Below are positions 1 through 6,062 of a stretch of 18,455 nt of DNA, one piece after another (positions within the stretch are counted from its first letter, which is position 1; every line of letters starts with the position of its first letter). Below the pieces are notes generated by a model. That model was not told where the DNA came from. It did not search any database and saw nothing but the letters and a program-made list of their open reading frames with translations. The DNA lies in assembly GCA_026986655.1 (NCBI GenBank), contig JALSOD010000026.1:1-18455 (forward strand), read 5' to 3'. This stretch comes from Caldifarciminota bacterium (lineage in GTDB: Bacteria; Hydrothermota; Hydrothermia; B15-G9; WFZT01). Position numbers and translations under genes: made by a program.

Positions 1-115
1 GCACCACCGGCTGCCAGCCATATTGGGGTAAGTATTTCATAAGTTTGATAATTCGAAGACCCCCGGCGTAACCTATTGGAGGGAAGTAGTAGGTGATGAT
101 CAGGACTTTCCTCAT
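1..115 (-). CDS. Glycosyltransferase, N-terminal fragment (cut by window edge)
   Basis: The reverse strand reads an open frame of 38 codons from an ATG at 115 to the window edge, beginning MRKVLIITYYFPPIGYAGG. This is the usual first beta strand and glycine-rich loop of GT-B glycosyltransferases of the GT4 type ('YYFPP..GG.R...L.KYLP..GW.P'). The start overlaps the stop of the preceding glycosyltransferase gene by four bases (ATGA), a sign of translational coupling. The two probably form part of a polysaccharide or glycolipid assembly operon that continues off the left edge. The catalytic domain lies outside the window, so the sugar donor and acceptor cannot be named. Confidence 0.8.
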   Translation of the reverse strand, partial: MRKVLIITYYFPPIGYAGGLRIIKLMKYLPQYGWQPVV

Positions 116-1146
116 AATTCCTCGTAAAGTTTCCTTACGTTCTCTTCAAAATTTGCCCTTTTTTGAATAACACTTTTATTATACATTATCGCCTCATCAA
201 CTAATTCTGGATGGGAAACAGCAGAAATCATCCTTTCTACAAGCTCATCTGCGTTTCCCGGCTTGAATAGGAGTCCATTCTTTGCGTGAATAATCCACTC
301 CCTGTTACCTGGAATGTCTGTGACTATTGGAAAACATCCGGTTGCCATCGCTTCAAGCAGGGAAACTGATGTAGAATCCGTAAATGAAGCAGACACGTAA
401 AATCTGGAATTTGTTAGATTTTTAATAAGTGTTTCACGTGAAACTCTTCCTGTTAGTCTTATAAAAGTGTCTTTAGCAATTGCTCTTTCTATCTCCTGTC
501 TCATCTCTCCATCGCTCATCATGACGAGCTCAACATCTGGATAACTTTTGTGAAATTGTTTAAATGCCCTCACTACGGTCAATGGATCCATGTCAGAATC
601 CAATCTTCTATGCGTTATAAATAAATTCCGTTTCTGAATCGTCAGAGGGAGGTCTCTAATACCTTTTTTAAGTCCAAAAGGGAAGATTCTAATTTTCTCG
701 CCGGGGATTCCCCAGCCGTTGAGGATTCCCTTCATAAAGATGGCATCTACGTGGATGAGATCAAATCCCTTTAAAATCCACGCCGTTAACCTTCGATGAA
801 TGACACTTTTTGAAGGCACAACAAGTAAGTCGCTTCCCCACACAGAGAGGATTTTTTTGCCTTGGATAAATCGGGCAATAAATCCGTAATTTGAAATAAA
901 GTGAGCATGCGTGACATCGGGATACAATTCTCCTGCTAATTTTCTAAATTGAGGAATTAGGGGGAGATATCTAAAAAAATTTTTCTTCTCTACCAATGGT
1001 CTTACTCTGTGGATTTCAAAAGAATTCGTGGGACGAAGTGGTGGCTCTGCTGAAGCCACATGGACTTCATGGCCCTGTTCGCTTAAAGTTTCTGCAAAGA
1101 GATAGGTGTGATAGGAACTGATATCCGCAAGTAAAAGAATTCTCAT
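112..1146 (-). CDS. Glycosyltransferase, GT4 family (GT-B fold)
   Basis: Predicted 344-residue cytoplasmic or membrane-associated glycosyltransferase. The N-terminus MRILLLADISSYHTYLF is the first Rossmann strand of the acceptor domain. The stretch SVWGSDLLV and the later FITHRRLDSDMDPLTVVRAF mark the inter-domain region. The C-terminal nucleotide-sugar motif is STSVSLLEAMATGCFPIVTD, where the first Glu of the usual E-x7-E is Asp (D-x7-E). I chose the ATG at 1146. The frame stays open to 1293, but those 49 extra codons are a translated dispersed repeat (PPSLEGG, LPFIKGG) and look like no glycosyltransferase. The Shine-Dalgarno is weak: a GGAG sits about 13 nt upstream. The gene is followed by a second glycosyltransferase with an ATGA overlap. 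Substrates cannot be inferred. A cell-surface glycan role is the likely one. Confidence 0.88.
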   Translation of the reverse strand: MRILLLADISSYHTYLFAETLSEQGHEVHVASAEPPLRPTNSFEIHRVRPLVEKKNFFRYLPLIPQFRKLAGELYPDVTHAHFISNYGFIARFIQGKKILSVWGSDLLVVPSKSVIHRRLTAWILKGFDLIHVDAIFMKGILNGWGIPGEKIRIFPFGLKKGIRDLPLTIQKRNLFITHRRLDSDMDPLTVVRAFKQFHKSYPDVELVMMSDGEMRQEIERAIAKDTFIRLTGRVSRETLIKNLTNSRFYVSASFTDSTSVSLLEAMATGCFPIVTDIPGNREWIIHAKNGLLFKPGNADELVERMISAVSHPELVDEAIMYNKSVIQKRANFEENVRKLYEEL

Positions 1147-1182
1147 AAGGATAATAGCACTCCACTTAATTTTAATGTCTAT

Positions 1183-1269
1183 AAATCCCCCTTTGATAAA
1201 AGGGAGACGCAAGGGGATTTTCAAAAAATTTAACATCCCCCTTATTCCCCCTTCTAAAGAAGGGGGAAT
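1183..1269. repeat. 'PPSKEGG/LIKGG'-type dispersed palindromic repeat
   Basis: Two adjacent inverted repeats. The left one has AAATCCCC (1183-1190) facing GGGGATTT (1213-1220), with an inner CCCTTT/AAAAGGG pairing. The right one is a perfect 11-bp stem ATTCCCCCTTC (1244-1254) and GAAGGGGGAAT (1259-1269) around a TAAA loop. Translated in the two ORFs that cross it, it gives peptides such as IPLIPPSKEGG and LPFIKGG, the well-known signature of dispersed intergenic repeats miscalled as protein in many genomes. It fills the gap between the OmpA-like gene and the glycosyltransferase gene. It may act as an RNA stem-loop. A weak promoter-like pair (TTGAAA, 17 bp, TTTTAT) on the minus strand falls inside it. 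Confidence 0.75.
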
Positions 1270-1336
1270 TATAGAGTTTGTAATGAAACTCAATCCTATA
1301 TCCAGATTTACTGGTAGAGTAGGCGTACATTTTCAT

Positions 1337-1358
1337 GCCTGCAGGCAGCTATATTATA
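1337..1358 (-). promoter_or_regulatory. Possible -10 box and 10-bp palindrome upstream of glycosyltransferase genes
   Basis: On the minus strand a perfect TATAAT lies at 1358-1353, just past the end of the OmpA-like gene, but there is no good -35 box at the expected distance. It is followed by the palindrome GCCTGCAGGC (1337-1346). This could start a transcript for the glycosyltransferase genes about 200 nt upstream of their ATG, with the dispersed repeat in its leader. Support is only the box itself. Confidence 0.25.
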
Positions 1359-1362
1359 CTGA

Positions 1363-1860
1363 CTAACGAGTGTAGATAGTTATTACGACCTTATTAGCCA
1401 CCTTATTTGTCGTGAATGTCCTTATACTTTTGGAATTGATTCCATTCTTTGCAAAGAAATTTTTCAGGAGTGCGGCCCTTTTTTTCTGGACTCTGTCTAT
1501 CCGGGCCCCCTTGTATACGAGAATATCAAATCTTACCGCGTTCTTATAAGAGGAGATGAAGGCCTTCAAAATTCCCATTCCCTCCTTTGTCAATTCAGCT
1601 TTGCCCGAGACGAATAGTCTTGTGATTGGAAAGACTTTTCTCGTGGTCTTTAACGTCTCTTTAACCTGAACCGTGTCTAAAACAGGGAGTTTGCTGGTCT
1701 CGTATAGTCTCTGTGCAACCATCTTTGAGAGATTCTCGTTTTCCTGTTTTAGATCTCTAACAACATGTTTTAGTGGTAGGTATTCGAACTTGTAAAAGTA
1801 TGTGAAAATTGAGAGTAACGCCACCCAGAGTATCAGGAGGGTAAAATTCAAAATTTTCAT
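1363..1860 (-). CDS. Membrane-anchored OmpA/MotB-like domain protein
   Basis: A 165-residue protein. Residues 4-23 (FTLLILWVALLSIFTYFY) form one membrane segment. Residues about 30-55 are a charged, probable coiled-coil stretch. Residues about 85-165 resemble the OmpA/MotB peptidoglycan-binding fold: LFVSGKAELTKEG for the usual 'F..gSA.L...G', then a KKRAALLKNFFAKNGINSKSI helix-turn region and a final strand NKVVITI. The canonical NxxLSxxRA signature is degenerate (IDRVQKKRA), so peptidoglycan binding is not assured. The start codon overlaps the stop of the upstream CcmD-like gene by one base (TGATG), which suggests coupling and co-transcription. The protein should sit in the inner membrane with its C-terminal domain in the periplasm. 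The exact function is unknown. Confidence 0.72.
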   Translation of the reverse strand: MKILNFTLLILWVALLSIFTYFYKFEYLPLKHVVRDLKQENENLSKMVAQRLYETSKLPVLDTVQVKETLKTTRKVFPITRLFVSGKAELTKEGMGILKAFISSYKNAVRFDILVYKGARIDRVQKKRAALLKNFFAKNGINSKSIRTFTTNKVANKVVITIYTR

Positions 1861-1988
1861 CAGGATTTCTTCTCTTCTTCTATCTCTTTAAGTTCCTTCT
1901 CTAATCTGGAGACCCTGGAGTGAAGTTTCAGGAGATAGAAGAACAAGCCGATCCAGATTATGGCATAAGCGATAAACAGATTTTTCAT
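1860..1988 (-). CDS. ccmD: CcmD-like small membrane protein
   Basis: A 42-codon gene. The peptide starts MKNLFIAYAIIWIGLFFYLL, a single membrane helix with the aromatic 'AYaiIWigLF.Y.L' pattern of CcmD, followed by a short charged helix (LHSRVSRLEKELKEIEEEKK). That is the size and topology of CcmD, which holds CcmC and the heme chaperone CcmE to the CcmAB transporter during system I cytochrome c maturation. A good Shine-Dalgarno (AAAGGAG) lies about 8 nt before the ATG. No other ccm gene is visible nearby, which is unusual since ccmD normally sits between ccmC and ccmE. The 12-heme cytochrome at 11275-13044 shows that the cell needs a maturation system. The family call rests on a very short sequence; a generic single-pass coiled-coil protein is the alternative. 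Confidence 0.6.
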   Translation of the reverse strand: MKNLFIAYAIIWIGLFFYLLKLHSRVSRLEKELKEIEEEKKS

Positions 1989-2007
1989 GATTAAAACTCC
2001 TTTAAAG

Positions 2008-2080
2008 AGCCACCGGGCGGATTTGAACCGCCGACCTGCGGTTTACGAAACCGCTGCTCTGCCGACTGAGCTACGGTGGC
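2008..2080 (-). tRNA. tRNA-Thr (anticodon CGT)
   Basis: On the minus strand the cloverleaf is complete. The 7-bp acceptor stem pairs GCCACCG (2080-2074) with CGGTGGC (2015-2009). The D arm carries AGTCGGCAGAGC. The anticodon stem GCGGT/ACCGC encloses the loop TTCGTAA, with anticodon CGT (Thr, ACG codon). The T arm is GGCGG-TTCAAAT-CCGCC. No CCA is encoded. The discriminator base reads T. The CcmD-like gene starts only 20 nt downstream, so the tRNA may be cut from a longer mRNA. Confidence 0.95.
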
Positions 2081-2095
2081 CCTTATGGGCTTAAA

Positions 2096-2124
2096 ATAAT
2101 AATTATCTAAAACCAATTGGTCAA
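2096..2124 (-). promoter_or_regulatory. Promoter of tRNA-Thr (and probably of ccmD-like/OmpA-like genes)
   Basis: The minus strand has -35 TTGACC (2124-2119), a 17-bp spacer and -10 TATTAT (2101-2096), ending about 15 nt before the mature tRNA 5' end. No separate promoter is evident between the tRNA and the two genes behind it. A sigma-70-like consensus fit is seen; activity is inferred. Confidence 0.7.
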
Positions 2125-2228
2125 GCTGGTTGGAAAAGGATGTTCGAATATTTTTTAGTCATTAAACTGAATTGCACATATTCACGAGGATTTTGGCCTG
2201 CCTCTTTTAGCACGGGTGAATTTATCAT
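2121..2228 (-). CDS. Possible 35-residue small protein downstream of carboxyltransferase
   Basis: In the roughly 180-bp gap after the carboxyltransferase gene, the minus strand has an ATG at 2228. It follows a strong ribosome-binding sequence (AAAGGGG, 6-nt spacer) and opens a 35-codon frame starting MINSPVLKEAGQNPREYVQF. Its TGA lies inside the -35 box of the tRNA promoter. I recognise no family. The peptide is soluble-looking, with no membrane segment or cysteine. The only support is the ribosome site and plausible composition; it could equally be chance. Confidence 0.3.
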   Translation of the reverse strand: MINSPVLKEAGQNPREYVQFSLMTKKYSNILFQPA

Positions 2229-2304
2229 AAAGATCCCCTTTAGAAATCGGGAATATAGCGTTCACACCGCCTCCAATTTTTCGAACACTGTCACAGGTTG
2301 TATT

Positions 2305-3912
2305 TTACATCCTGAAGACTCCAAATTTGTGATCGGGTATTGGCGCGTTAAGGGACATAGAAATTCCAAGCGCAAGCACAATCCTTGTATCCACCGGATC
2401 GATTATTCCATCGTCCCATAGCCTTGCCGTGCTATAATAAGCACTTGATTCTTCTTCGTATTTTTTGAGTACTGGCTCGCGAATTTTTCTCTCCTCTTCA
2501 GGGGAGAGTTCGAGTCCCTTCCTGCGCAGCTGGTCTCTTTTCACCGTAACCAGCACGTTGGCAGCCTGCTCACCCCCCATGACTGCAATCTTTGCATTGG
2601 GCCACATGAAAAGGAGTCTTGGATTATAGCCACGACCTGCCATAGCATAGTTTCCAGCTCCGTATGAACTTCCGATTATTACGGTAAATTTAGGCACCTG
2701 AGCTGTGGCTACAGCGTGAACCATCTTTGCCCCATCCTTTGCTATGCCACCATGCTCGTACTGTTTGCCAACAATGAATCCAGTGATATTTTGAAGGAAT
2801 ACAATGGGGATTTTCCTCACGGAACACATTGAAATGAAATGTGCCCCTTTCTGTGCAGCTTCAGAGAAGAGGACTCCGTTGTTTGCAACGATGCAGACAG
2901 GGTATCCCATTATCCTCGCAAATCCAGTCACCAGCGTTGTCCCATACCTTGCCTTAAATTCATGGAATCTTGATCCGTCTACAATTCTTGCAATAATTTC
3001 CCTTGCGTCGAAGGGCTTCTTTAAGTCTTTGGGAATTATTCCGTAAATTTCTTCAGGGTCATAGTAGGGATCTTCTGGCTCGGCTATATCAAGGGGAAAT
3101 TTTTCCGGCCGATTGAGATTTTCAATAATATTTCTTGCGATTTGAATGGCATGACGATCATCAACTGCGAAGTGGTCGGCAACCCCAGAGATTCTCGTAT
3201 GGACATCGGCACCTCCCAGTTCTTCTGCTGTAACTTCTACACCAGTTGCAGCCTTCACCAGAGGTGGCCCTCCGATGAAAATCGTACCCTGCTCCTTCAC
3301 AATGATGGTTTCATCAGACATTGCAGGAACGTAGGCTCCTCCTGCTGTACATGAGCCCATAACAATTGAAATCTGGGGGATATTGTCTGCCGACATTCTC
3401 GCCTGGTTATAGAAGATACGGCCGAAGTGTTCCTTGTCCGGAAATACTTCAGCCTGGAGTGGCAGGAAAACACCCCCTGAGTCGACCATGTAGACACATG
3501 GAAGGTGGTTTTCCATTGCAATTTCCTGCGCCCTGATATGTTTTTTTATAGTTTCCGGGAAATAGGTTCCCCCCTTAACGGTTGCATCGTTGGCAACAAT
3601 GCAAATCTCTTTCCCGTGGACTACTCCTATTCCCGTGATAATACCGGCTGCAGGCACCTGATTATCGTACATTCCCCATGCTGCGAGTGGAGAAAGCTCA
3701 AGAAACGGAGTATTCCTGTCAAGAAGAAGCTCAATTCTCTCCCTTACCAGAAGTTTTCCACGCTCTTTATGCCTTTTGATCGCCTCGGGAGGTCCCCCCT
3801 TCTTGACCTGCTCGAGCCTCTCACGGAGCTGCTTCACAAGCTCCTTATGGTACTTCATATTTTCTATAAATTCAGGGCTGTTGGTTTTTACTCTGGATTC
3901 AATCCTGAACAT
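2305..3912 (-). CDS. Acyl-CoA carboxylase, carboxyltransferase (beta) subunit, MCC/PCC type
   Basis: A 535-residue cytoplasmic carboxyltransferase that moves a carboxyl group from carboxybiotin to an acyl-CoA. It matches the methylcrotonyl-CoA carboxylase beta subunit closely in length and layout. The N-terminal acyl-CoA half contains VDSGGVFLPLQAEVFP, MGSCTAGGAYVPAMSDE and GTIFIGGPPLVKAATGVEV. The C-terminal carboxybiotin half contains QNITGFIVGKQYEHGGIAKD, IGSSYGAGNYAMAGRGYNPR and NAKIAVMGGEQAA. It ends FGVFRM as this subgroup does. The usual SGGAF is SGGVF here. An AGGAG lies 6 nt before the ATG, with a promoter directly upstream. No biotin carboxylase or biotin carrier gene is adjacent, so the partner must be encoded elsewhere. 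That leaves the substrate (3-methylcrotonyl-, propionyl- or another acyl-CoA) open; a leucine-degradation role is the best guess from the subgroup. Confidence 0.92.
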   Translation of the reverse strand: MFRIESRVKTNSPEFIENMKYHKELVKQLRERLEQVKKGGPPEAIKRHKERGKLLVRERIELLLDRNTPFLELSPLAAWGMYDNQVPAAGIITGIGVVHGKEICIVANDATVKGGTYFPETIKKHIRAQEIAMENHLPCVYMVDSGGVFLPLQAEVFPDKEHFGRIFYNQARMSADNIPQISIVMGSCTAGGAYVPAMSDETIIVKEQGTIFIGGPPLVKAATGVEVTAEELGGADVHTRISGVADHFAVDDRHAIQIARNIIENLNRPEKFPLDIAEPEDPYYDPEEIYGIIPKDLKKPFDAREIIARIVDGSRFHEFKARYGTTLVTGFARIMGYPVCIVANNGVLFSEAAQKGAHFISMCSVRKIPIVFLQNITGFIVGKQYEHGGIAKDGAKMVHAVATAQVPKFTVIIGSSYGAGNYAMAGRGYNPRLLFMWPNAKIAVMGGEQAANVLVTVKRDQLRRKGLELSPEEERKIREPVLKKYEEESSAYYSTARLWDDGIIDPVDTRIVLALGISMSLNAPIPDHKFGVFRM

Positions 3913-3932
3913 GCGCCACTCCTTTTTTCTCG

Positions 3933-3961
3933 AAAATAAAGCACATACCAGAAATTTTCAA
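3933..3961 (-). promoter_or_regulatory. Promoter of the carboxyltransferase gene
   Basis: The minus strand has TTGAAA (3961-3956), a 17-bp spacer and TATTTT (3938-3933), then a short leader of about 15-20 nt with the AAGGAG ribosome site before the ATG at 3912. It is divergent from the ECF cluster promoter. Consensus fit is good for the -35 and fair for the -10. Confidence 0.5.
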
Positions 3962-4079
3962 CCATACATGAAGAATTTTTCATATATCTAAAGACATGAG
4001 ACAAAATCTCAAAAAGTGAAAATCCCTTTATCATTTGCCAGAATTGGGGCAATATGAAAATTATGACCTGAAAGTACTA
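3962..4079. other. AT-rich divergent intergenic segment
   Basis: This part of the roughly 300-bp gap between the divergent carboxyltransferase and ECF cluster genes is AT-rich. Apart from a small 5-bp inverted repeat TGAGA/TCTCA (3997-4011) I see no gene, RNA or clear operator in it. Confidence 0.5.
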
Positions 4080-4108
4080 TTGACATTATGTAATTTTTAA
4101 ATGAAAAT
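4080..4108 (+). promoter_or_regulatory. Promoter of the ECF transporter / TonB receptor cluster
   Basis: A perfect -35 TTGACA (4080-4085) is followed by a 17-bp spacer and a -10-like GAAAAT (4103-4108, four of six consensus bases). Transcription would start near 4115, giving a leader of about 100 nt that holds the structured element described next. The -10 is the weak point. Confidence 0.5.
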
Positions 4109-4114
4109 CAAGCA

Positions 4115-4213
4115 AAACTCCGAGCCTGTACACCTACGGCTTAAGCTATGGTGACAGGCCGATAGGGTAGAGCTGGAAACGGCTCTGCCTCCCGTGTTTG
4201 GAAAGGAGTATTT
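4115..4213 (+). promoter_or_regulatory. Structured 5' leader, candidate riboswitch (class not recognised)
   Basis: The leader folds on inspection into a three-way arrangement. P1: ACTCC (4117-4121) with GGAGT (4205-4209), which contains the Shine-Dalgarno of the ATPase gene. P2: GCCTGT (4124-4129) with ACAGGC (4154-4159), a bulged A at 4130, then CACC with GGTG (4131-4134, 4150-4153). P3: an 11-bp stem GGGTAGAGCTG (4165-4175) with CGGCTCTGCCT (4180-4190), three G-U wobbles, closed by a GAAA tetraloop. GAGCC (4122-4126 region) can alternatively pair with GGCTC of P3. No U-tract follows, so control would be of translation: P1 formation hides the ribosome site. I do not see the cobalamin, TPP, FMN or SAM boxes. 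The Moco family is one class to test against. Ligand unknown. Confidence 0.55.
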
Positions 4214-5497
4214 ATGATAAAAACTGAAAATCTAAAATTTCGCTATCCTGACCAGAAAACCTTCCTACTCAATGGAGTTCATCTGAAGATTGCGGGAAAA
4301 GGGATTACCGAGATTGCAGGTATTTCCGGTAGCGGAAAGACAACTCTTCTTGAAATTCTTAATGGCATTATTCCACACATTTACAGGGGTTATAGGGAAG
4401 GTATAGTCTCTGTATATGGTAAAGACCCAGAAAATGTTCCCATTGAAGTGATTTCAAACTCCGTTTCCACACTGATTCAAAACTTTGAGCTTCAGCTTTT
4501 CAGAGAAAATGTAACAGATGAGGTCAACACATCCTCAAAACTTGCAGAAAGGCTGGGTGTGGATAAACTCGCAGGTAAAAAAATTAGAGAGCTCTCCTCT
4601 GGAGAAAAGCAGAGAGTGCTGATTTTAAAGATTATTGAGAAAGGTACTACGGCTTTTTTGATGGATGAACCATTCTCCAGCCTGGATAACGAAGGAAAAG
4701 AAATCCTTAGAACCATTATAGAAGAACTGGGAAAAACGGTAATTATTTTTTCCCATGAGTTTCATTTTCGCAACTCAACAAAATTTGTACTTTCTGGTGG
4801 GGAGATGAAAGTTCCTCCATCAGACCACCTGAGGGAACTGGGGATAAAAGTTCAGCCCTATGATTTCAGCCTCAGCAGGGTTTCTTACAACGGTACCCCA
4901 CCGTTAATTTCAACCAAGGGAATCACGTTTTCGTATGGGAGTCACAGGGTCCTTGATGGGATTGACTTTGAAATTTATCCGGGGGAGATTGTCGGAATCT
5001 CAGGAGCAAATGGAACGGGAAAAACCACACTCGGACGAGTCCTTGCGGGATTTTTGAAACCTGCGAATGGGAAGATTTTTTATCGTGGGAGGGAACTGAG
5101 AAATTCTGTAGCAGGAGAGAGAATAGGTCTCATTTTCCATGACCCTTACACACAGATTTTTGGCCTCAGGGTAAAAGATTTTATCAACTTTAATGGAGTT
5201 GAGCAAAATATGCAGACACTTGGTCTTAACCTTCATCCAGAATCGAGAATCCTTAGATTGTCTCGTGGTGAACTCACAAAATTGGCTATTGCAACTAACA
5301 CAGAGTACGAAATGATAATCTACGATGAGCCTACAAATGGACTCGATTATATCAGTTTAAAGAAGTTTGCAGAATTCCTCGGGAAATTAAGGGATTCTGG
5401 CAAGTCACTTTTAGTATTTTCTCATGATCTGGAGTTTCTAAACAGGGTTTCTGACAGGAGATTTGAACTAAAAGGAGGAAAGTTAATTGAATTATAG
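4214..5497 (+). CDS. ECF-type transporter, fused double ATP-binding protein
   Basis: A 427-residue protein with two ABC ATPase domains, equivalent to the EcfA/A' pair that powers energy-coupling-factor vitamin or metal importers on the inner face of the membrane. Domain 1 has Walker A GISGSGKTT (Lys42), Q-loop Gln89, signature LSSGE (127-131), Walker B AFLMDEP (Glu152) and His181. Domain 2 has Walker A GANGTGKTT (Lys270), signature LSRGE (349-353), Walker B MIIYDEP (Glu372) and His404. Its Q-loop reads LIFHDPYTQIF, so His309 stands where Gln is usual. Both signature motifs end in Glu rather than Gln. The protein is compact for a double ATPase. The ATG is preceded by AAAGGAG, 5 nt away, which lies inside the leader's P1 helix. 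The next gene overlaps by 11 nt. Confidence 0.9.
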   Translation: MIKTENLKFRYPDQKTFLLNGVHLKIAGKGITEIAGISGSGKTTLLEILNGIIPHIYRGYREGIVSVYGKDPENVPIEVISNSVSTLIQNFELQLFRENVTDEVNTSSKLAERLGVDKLAGKKIRELSSGEKQRVLILKIIEKGTTAFLMDEPFSSLDNEGKEILRTIIEELGKTVIIFSHEFHFRNSTKFVLSGGEMKVPPSDHLRELGIKVQPYDFSLSRVSYNGTPPLISTKGITFSYGSHRVLDGIDFEIYPGEIVGISGANGTGKTTLGRVLAGFLKPANGKIFYRGRELRNSVAGERIGLIFHDPYTQIFGLRVKDFINFNGVEQNMQTLGLNLHPESRILRLSRGELTKLAIATNTEYEMIIYDEPTNGLDYISLKKFAEFLGKLRDSGKSLLVFSHDLEFLNRVSDRRFELKGGKLIEL

Positions 5498-6062
5498 AAG
5501 ATTTGCCTATATTGCAGTGTTTGGAGGTCTCTGGGGCGTCTGGGAAATTTTTGCCGGCTTTGTGATACACGCCCTGAATATCCCTCTTAAGGGTGTTGTG
5601 ATGAGCTCAGTTGCCGCCATGATCATGCTTGTAGGACGACGATTTGTTCCAGAGAGAGGAGCGACATTTTCTATGGGAGCAGTGGCGGCCGTATTGAAAC
5701 TACTCTCTTTCAGTGGATTTATGCTTTCTCCATTTATCGCTATCTTGATAGAATCCACAATAGCAGAAGTTGTGTTAACTATCTCAAAGAATACATTCCC
5801 GGGTTACTTTGTGGCCAGTGGTCTCGTGGTAATGTGGTCTCCACTACATAGATTGCTTATTCAGGGACTGATTTTTTCGAACCGTATATACATCTTTTAT
5901 GTTGAGCTTTTGAGGAGAGCTTCAAAATTGCTTGGTGTACCCGAGAGCAAATCCATAATGGTATTTGTCGCCTATCTTGCCATTCTTTTTCTCTTTGGTG
6001 GAACTGTGGGAATCGTTACCTGGTTCATAGGGAAGAACCTCAGGAAGGAGCTTGAGAGATGA
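5487..6062 (+). CDS. Putative ECF transporter substrate-binding (S) membrane protein
   Basis: A 191-residue, very hydrophobic protein with about five or six membrane helices (around residues 8-30, 34-50, 60-90, 105-130 and 155-182). It starts from TTG at 5487, 8 nt after AAAGGAGG, inside the end of the ATPase gene, so the two are translationally coupled. Size, helix number and position between a double ECF ATPase and a T-like protein fit the S component, which sits in the inner membrane and binds the transported small molecule. I see none of the motifs of a named S family (for example ThiT, RibU, BioY or CbiM), so the substrate is open. The motif FGGLWGVWEIFAGF near the N-terminus and ESTIAEVV in mid-protein carry its few buried charged residues and are candidate specificity positions. 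Confidence 0.65.
   Translation: MNYRRFAYIAVFGGLWGVWEIFAGFVIHALNIPLKGVVMSSVAAMIMLVGRRFVPERGATFSMGAVAAVLKLLSFSGFMLSPFIAILIESTIAEVVLTISKNTFPGYFVASGLVVMWSPLHRLLIQGLIFSNRIYIFYVELLRRASKLLGVPESKSIMVFVAYLAILFLFGGTVGIVTWFIGKNLRKELER

Noticed and set aside
1353..1358. Firm promoter for the glycosyltransferase genes
   Set aside because: The perfect TATAAT has no -35 partner at 16-18 bp, so it is listed only at low confidence.
1175..1366. Plus-strand 63-codon ORF rich in Pro, Lys and Gly
   Set aside because: It is the opposite-strand translation of the dispersed palindromic repeat (NPPLIKG, IPPSKEGG) plus intergenic sequence.
2185..2304. 40 open codons in frame directly after the TAA of the carboxyltransferase gene
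   Set aside because: The protein already ends with the normal family C-terminus FGVFRM, so a read-through extension is not needed; kept only as a curiosity.
2140..2421. Plus-strand 93-codon ORF opposite the end of the carboxyltransferase gene
   Set aside because: Half of it is antisense to a well-supported gene, it has no ribosome site, and its composition looks random.
4165..4190. Intrinsic terminator in the leader of the ECF operon
   Set aside because: The 11-bp hairpin has no U-tract behind it; the ribosome site follows after about 14 nt.
4115..4213. Cobalamin riboswitch, suggested by the TonB receptor and ECF context
   Set aside because: I could not find the B12 box or the conserved core of that class in the leader, and the hairpin layout differs.
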